From NCBI GenBank assembly GCA_031265715.1, contig JAISCG010000096.1, positions 1-8,631 on the forward strand: a DNA stretch of 8,631 bases. Direction: 5' to 3'. Positions 5,255 through 8,631 of the stretch are shown piece by piece. The notes under the pieces are model-generated. The model was given only the letters and a program-made list of their open reading frames with translations. It was not told the DNA's origin and did not search any database. This DNA is from Holosporaceae bacterium (GTDB lineage Bacteria; Pseudomonadota; Alphaproteobacteria; UBA3830). Position 1 is the first letter of the stretch. Each line of letters begins with the position of its first letter. Both the position numbers and the translations under genes were made by a program.

Positions 5255-5555
5255 ACCACCCGTCGGATCTTTTTTTTATCTGAAATTTCAACTTCCTGTC
5301 CAGGTTCAAAAACATATGAGACAGGATTGAACCGGAGAAAAGATCTTCAAGACACGCATCAGTTGTATAATTTAGAGATATTTTCGGCTTGCAGGAATGA
5401 AAGAAGGTCTCCAACGCGAGGGAGTTCACGAGCACACGATAAAAAAGACGCTCGGACTATAGAAGCTCTGGCATCTGGCGATTAACTCTCCAATCCCAGC
5501 ATTTTTTCTGTTCAATCCAAGAGATGGGAAAAGGTTTTCGCACTAAGTCCCTGTT
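5253..5555 (-). pseudogene. decayed coding-like stretch with one in-frame TAG
   Basis: One minus-strand frame between aminopeptidase P and SemiSWEET is open for 32 codons (from a TGA at 5556-5558), interrupted by a TAG at 5457-5459, then open for 67 more to TAA. The first part includes RKPFPISWIEQKKCWDW. The second includes ERLFYRVLVNSLALETFFHS, then NYTTDACLEDLFSGSILSHM, and ends KKRSDGW. Codon choice is coding-like. A GTG at 5435 could start a 60-residue protein, but there is no ribosome binding site and no ATG at the 5' end. I do not recognise the family; a degraded gene or transposase remnant is the likeliest reading. It fills most of the 398-bp gap. Confidence 0.35.
5294..5333. repeat. 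two interlocked 7-bp inverted repeats
   Basis: Within 40 bp, TCCTGTC (5294-5300) pairs with GACAGGA (5320-5326), and GGTTCAA (5303-5309) pairs with TTGAACC (5327-5333). The order A-B-A'-B' means the two hairpins exclude each other, or form a pseudoknot whose 0- and 2-nt connecting loops look too short. In DNA it could be a composite operator. It lies about 60 bp upstream of the operon promoter and inside the decayed reading frame. Confidence 0.45.
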
Positions 5556-5571
5556 TCAGTAAAATTTAACT

Positions 5572-7197
5572 TTACCTGTTTTGGAGAGCTTCTTTATACA
5601 TGGTGGAAAGTGACCTCGCGCCGGGGAAAATGTGCGCTATTTTTTGATCGTATTCCTCGAGCCAATTTTTTTCGAATTCCGTGAGAAGATCCCGGCGTAT
5701 GAATTTTTGATCGAACGGTACGAGAGATAGGGTTTCAAACGATAGATATCCTTCGCGTTCGTCCTCGACAACCGACATCATATTTTCGAGACGGATCCCG
5801 AAACAATTTTCCGGATAGTATCCCGGTTCGTCGGAGATGATCATGCCGGCTTGCAGCGGAACGTTACTGCTTCGAGAAATCGATACCGGCCCTTCATGTA
5901 CGTGGGACATATATCCGATTCCGTGTCCGGTTGAGTGATTGTAATCGACTCCGTGTTGCCACAAAAACTGGCGAGTCAACGGATCAAGTTGCGCGCCCGG
6001 TGTGCCGACCGGAAATTTTGCACCGGCCAAAGCGATATGTCCTTTCAAAACCAAAGTATAGAAAAGTTTTTGTTCGGAAGTCGGTTCCCTTCTCGATATT
6101 GTTCGCGTAATGTCGGTCGTACCGTGTTTATATTGTCCTCCGGAATCGATGAGTAAAATATTGTCGATGTATTTATCGGTTTGCGAACTCGGAGAATAAT
6201 GAACTATCGCGGCATTTTCATCTGCCGCCGCAATCGTTTTAAAACTTTCTCCGATAAATCCGTCCTGTTGCTTTCGAAAATACAAAAGTTTTTCGACGAC
6301 GTCCGACTCTCTGATTTTTTCCGTATTCGCGTAAAACCAACGCAAAAAATTGATGATGGCGAGAGAATCTTTTTGAGCCGCCGATTTTATATCTGAAATT
6401 TCAGCTTTATTTTTTACGGATTTCGGAAAGATGCACGGATTTTTCAAATCAATAAAATTCGGATGCCGCAAATGAAACGGAGTTTGCGATTTGTCGATTC
6501 CCACTTTTTCGAATTTCAACAAATCACTCTGCAAATCTTTTTCGAATTTAAAATCGTGGGGAGAATCGTATCGATCGTCCAAATACAAAATTTCTTCGCC
6601 GGCGTTTGTCAGCAGCAAATATCCCAAAACAACCGGCGTGTATTTCCGATTTAAATCACGAATATTCAGCAGCCAGGCAATGCTGCAGGGATCGCAAATC
6701 AAATACGCATCCAAATTATTTCGGGCAATCGTTTCCGACACGCAGGAAATTCTGTCCGACTCACGATCGATGCAATAAATATTCAAATCAAATTTTTCCG
6801 GCGGAATATTCAAAACCTCTTTCAAATTTATTTGGGTGAAGCAATAGTTTTTCAACTGCGCCGCAAAAAAATCCACCTCCTCGTGGGAGTAATATTGAGG
6901 ATCAAAAGCAATATTACTTTTTTCGGAAAGATTTTTTTTTATCCAATCAACAATTTCATTGTTTTTCAAATTTAAAATTTCAAATTTATTTGAATCCGTC
7001 TGCAGCTTTGCCGCAAAAGTATAACGACTGTCGACGAATAATGCGGATTTTTCAGACGATACAACGACGGCTCCGTCGGAGGCTTCCAATCCGGTAATTG
7101 CTTTCAGTATATCTTCCTGCGAGCTGACAAAAATCCCGGGATATTTTTCGTTTTTTCTGTACAAAATCGCATCCGCATTTTTTAGAAAATTTTTCAC
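5572..7197 (-). CDS. pepP: Xaa-Pro aminopeptidase (aminopeptidase P, M24B)
   Basis: This cytoplasmic dinuclear metal exopeptidase removes an N-terminal residue linked to proline. The 541 residues match the three-domain form (as in eukaryotic XPNPEP1), longer than E. coli PepP (441). Two creatinase-like N-terminal domains (about 7-135 and 150-260) precede the pita-bread catalytic domain (about 270-490). Metal ligands can be read as D351 (LLIDSGG), D362 (TTDITRT), H425 (HSTGHGIG), E457 (DEPGYY) and E471 (RLENM). H333 (IVHYSP) and H434 (HVHEGP) match the conserved active-site histidines, so the enzyme should be active. The start is GTG, with AGGGAT just upstream overlapping the TAG of the preceding gene (7-nt gap), indicating translational coupling. 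It is the last gene of the dnaE unit. In a host-associated cell it would help recycle peptides for amino acids; that role is inferred. Confidence 0.95.
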   Translation of the reverse strand: MKNFLKNADAILYRKNEKYPGIFVSSQEDILKAITGLEASDGAVVVSSEKSALFVDSRYTFAAKLQTDSNKFEILNLKNNEIVDWIKKNLSEKSNIAFDPQYYSHEEVDFFAAQLKNYCFTQINLKEVLNIPPEKFDLNIYCIDRESDRISCVSETIARNNLDAYLICDPCSIAWLLNIRDLNRKYTPVVLGYLLLTNAGEEILYLDDRYDSPHDFKFEKDLQSDLLKFEKVGIDKSQTPFHLRHPNFIDLKNPCIFPKSVKNKAEISDIKSAAQKDSLAIINFLRWFYANTEKIRESDVVEKLLYFRKQQDGFIGESFKTIAAADENAAIVHYSPSSQTDKYIDNILLIDSGGQYKHGTTDITRTISRREPTSEQKLFYTLVLKGHIALAGAKFPVGTPGAQLDPLTRQFLWQHGVDYNHSTGHGIGYMSHVHEGPVSISRSSNVPLQAGMIISDEPGYYPENCFGIRLENMMSVVEDEREGYLSFETLSLVPFDQKFIRRDLLTEFEKNWLEEYDQKIAHIFPGARSLSTMYKEALQNR

Positions 7198-7204
7198 GTC
7201 ATCC

Positions 7205-7786
7205 CTATATAAATAATTTTACCAATAAAAATCCGACGATAACGCTGCCGATAATTAAAAGCAGCGTTACCTTTTTATGTTTTTCCATGAAAGCGAGAAA
7301 TTGCTCCCCGAACATTTTGCAGATAAAAGACAGCAATAAAAACCTTGTGCTTCGCGTGATTAAAGATGCGATTCCGAAAACCAGCAGATCAATTTTTGCG
7401 AATCCGCTCGCGATCGTAACTATCTTATATGGAATCGGAGTGAGTCCTTTGGCGCATATAATCCAAAATGCCCATTTATTCAGCGTGATCGCAATGTCGT
7501 TGAATTTTTCCGTCTGGCCGTAAAACGAAAGAATTTTGGATCCTATCAATTCGAAAAAAGCGTAGCCGATGTAGTATCCCAAAAAACCGCCGAGCACAGA
7601 AGCAATCGTGCACAGCAGCGCATAGTGAATCGCTTTGTCCTTATTTTTCGCAACAACGATCGCGAGAACCGGATCCGGAGGCAGCGGAAAAAACGAACTT
7701 TCAATAAAAGAAACCAACATCAGTACGCGAGCCGCGTTTTTACTTTCGGCCTGCTTCAGCATCCAATCATAAATTTTTTCTATCAT
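7205..7786 (-). CDS. YqaA/DedA-family inner membrane protein
   Basis: This 193-residue polytopic membrane protein belongs to the YqaA branch of the DedA (SNARE-associated/VTT) superfamily. The family hallmarks are visible: SFIESSFFPLPPDPVLA (26-42) with the conserved acidic residue E29, GGFLGYYIGY (66-75), the re-entrant GLTPIPYKIVTIASGF (114-129) and the arginines R145 and R148 (TRSTRFL). A final hydrophobic helix spans about 173-190. DedA proteins affect lipid carrier and phospholipid recycling and proton-motive force, while YqaA itself is poorly studied. Its ATG overlaps the dnaE TGA in an ATGA (7783-7786), and its TAG is 7 nt from the aminopeptidase GTG, so the three genes are tightly coupled. 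No independent promoter is apparent. Confidence 0.88.
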   Translation of the reverse strand: MIEKIYDWMLKQAESKNAARVLMLVSFIESSFFPLPPDPVLAIVVAKNKDKAIHYALLCTIASVLGGFLGYYIGYAFFELIGSKILSFYGQTEKFNDIAITLNKWAFWIICAKGLTPIPYKIVTIASGFAKIDLLVFGIASLITRSTRFLLLSFICKMFGEQFLAFMEKHKKVTLLLIIGSVIVGFLLVKLFI

Positions 7787-8631
7787 TTTTTTGTAATCTC
7801 AACAGTGTTACGTATGCCGACAATATTACGAACGTCGAGTATATCATAGGACGTCAGAAAATATTTATGCGGCAATAAAATTTTTTTATCTTCCGGAAGC
7901 AGCAATTCGATGGAATGGTTTCCGTTTTTTCTAAAATTATCTATGAGAGATTTTACCGCTGTCAATTCTTTTTTGTTACCGATTTTTATTTGCAGAATTT
8001 TTTGAGAAACGGCATTGTTCGGAGTTCTCATATCCGGAGAAGAGGGTCCTTCACCGGGTTTTTTTTCATTGGACAGATCGAATTTTTGCAGCCTGTTAAT
8101 TGTGATGCGCGTTTGTTCATCATTTTGGTAGCACGAAATATCTATCGTAACGATATTTCCGACCTGAATCAGATCGCGATACAAAGTAAATGCTTCGGAA
8201 AACATTGTGGCTTCGAAAACTCCCGATGCATCGGAAATTTGCAATATGCACAATTTCGTTTGGCTTTTAGTTGTTTTCAAAGTGAAATTATTGATGATTA
8301 CGACCGCTTTTGCCTTTGCAAGATCTTTCGCTTCGGCCATGGTCGGAAAATGCCATTGCCTCAGAACATTTTCGAACTGCGATATCGGATGAGACGAAAG
8401 ATAAAAACCGATGGCGGAAAATTCGTTTTGTAATTTTTCGGTTTCTTTCCATTCTTCGATTTCGCCGAGCGTCGGATAATTTTTTTCGAACAACATCGCC
8501 TGATCGGAGGATGTTTTCATCGACATAATTATATCAAGAGATTCAAACAGTTGATTCCTGTTCGGATGCAATTTATCAAACGCGCCGGATTTGATGAAAT
8601 TTTCCACGAATCTCCGGTTTAAAATTTTTGT
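7783..8631 (-). CDS. dnaE: DNA polymerase III alpha subunit, C-terminal part (cut by window edge)
   Basis: These 282 residues are the C-terminal quarter of the replicative polymerase catalytic subunit (about 1160 residues in E. coli). The 5' part lies beyond 8631, so there is no start here; the GTG at 8607 is internal. Recognisable parts are the helix-hairpin-helix end FVENFIKSGAFDKLHPNRNQ, the linker around EKLQNEFSAIGFYLSSHPI, and an OB-fold (about 107-183, with CILQISDASGVFEATMFSE). After a short disordered linker (EKKPGEGPSS) comes the C-terminal domain near the tau-binding tail (ILLPHKYFLTSYDILDVRNI). The polymerase active site is outside the window. It ends TGA in a 4-nt overlap with the YqaA-like gene. 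Confidence 0.95.
   Translation of the reverse strand, partial: TKILNRRFVENFIKSGAFDKLHPNRNQLFESLDIIMSMKTSSDQAMLFEKNYPTLGEIEEWKETEKLQNEFSAIGFYLSSHPISQFENVLRQWHFPTMAEAKDLAKAKAVVIINNFTLKTTKSQTKLCILQISDASGVFEATMFSEAFTLYRDLIQVGNIVTIDISCYQNDEQTRITINRLQKFDLSNEKKPGEGPSSPDMRTPNNAVSQKILQIKIGNKKELTAVKSLIDNFRKNGNHSIELLLPEDKKILLPHKYFLTSYDILDVRNIVGIRNTVEITKK

Noticed and set aside
5241..5280. Terminator-like fold GATAAAA...CCG...CGG...TTTTTTTTATC
   Set aside because: The GC stem is only 3 bp with a loop of about 19 nt. The outer pairing is A/T only, so it does not look like an intrinsic terminator on either strand.
5301..5336. tRNA-like T-arm (GGTTCAA/GGATTGAACC)
   Set aside because: No matching acceptor, D or anticodon arms at the right spacing on either strand, and the stem carries a mismatch. 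The repeats are better explained as the interlocked inverted repeats.
5174..5571. TPP riboswitch upstream of the operon containing thiN
   Set aside because: I found no thi-box core or the expected conserved bulges, and the predicted leader from the strong promoter is only about 25 nt, too short for a riboswitch.
8607..8607. GTG at 8607 as the start of the dnaE fragment
   Set aside because: The frame stays open to the window edge and the eight residues before it (TKILNRRF) match the DnaE helix-hairpin-helix region, so it is an internal Val codon.

Overview
The window looks like a chromosomal segment of an AT-leaning, probably host-associated alphaproteobacterium. The grounds are protein resemblance: an FlbD-like sigma-54 activator, a three-domain aminopeptidase P, a SemiSWEET transporter and an alphaproteobacterial-style DnaE C-terminus. 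Two Lys-rich exported proteins and traces of decayed coding sequence fit a reduced endosymbiont-type genome, perhaps Holosporales or a relative. That placement is inferred from recalled family features, not from a search.

All eight recognisable genes lie on the minus strand, so transcription runs from high to low coordinates. Right block (8631 to 5572): the C-terminal quarter of dnaE, a YqaA/DedA-type membrane protein (4-nt ATGA overlap) and aminopeptidase P (7-nt gap, GTG start), clearly one co-transcribed unit. A 398-bp gap follows. It holds a decayed coding-like stretch, two interlocked inverted repeats and a very good sigma-70 promoter (TTGACA-N17-TCTAAT).

Middle block (5173 to 2974): that promoter drives a SemiSWEET transporter, thiamine pyrophosphokinase (35-nt overlap with SemiSWEET) and the replication-associated ATPase RarA (GTG start). 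The SemiSWEET/ThiN pair suggests a vitamin-salvage module, since SemiSWEETs share their fold with PnuC-type vitamin transporters.

Left block (2881 to 138): a secreted Lys/Glu/Ala-rich repeat protein with a strong ribosome binding site and its own probable promoter; a gap of about 370 bp holding a stop-free, start-less coding-like stretch and several dyads; a second exported, Lys/Asn-rich hypothetical protein; and, 18 nt downstream, a sigma-54 activator with no receiver domain and an altered GAFTGA loop (GAFTNA). The first 74 bases may hold the tail of a plus-strand gene.

Most genes are ordinary housekeeping. The parts worth a second look are the two exported Lys-rich proteins, the receiver-less activator with its altered loop, the SemiSWEET-thiN overlap, and the two gaps that still read like protein.
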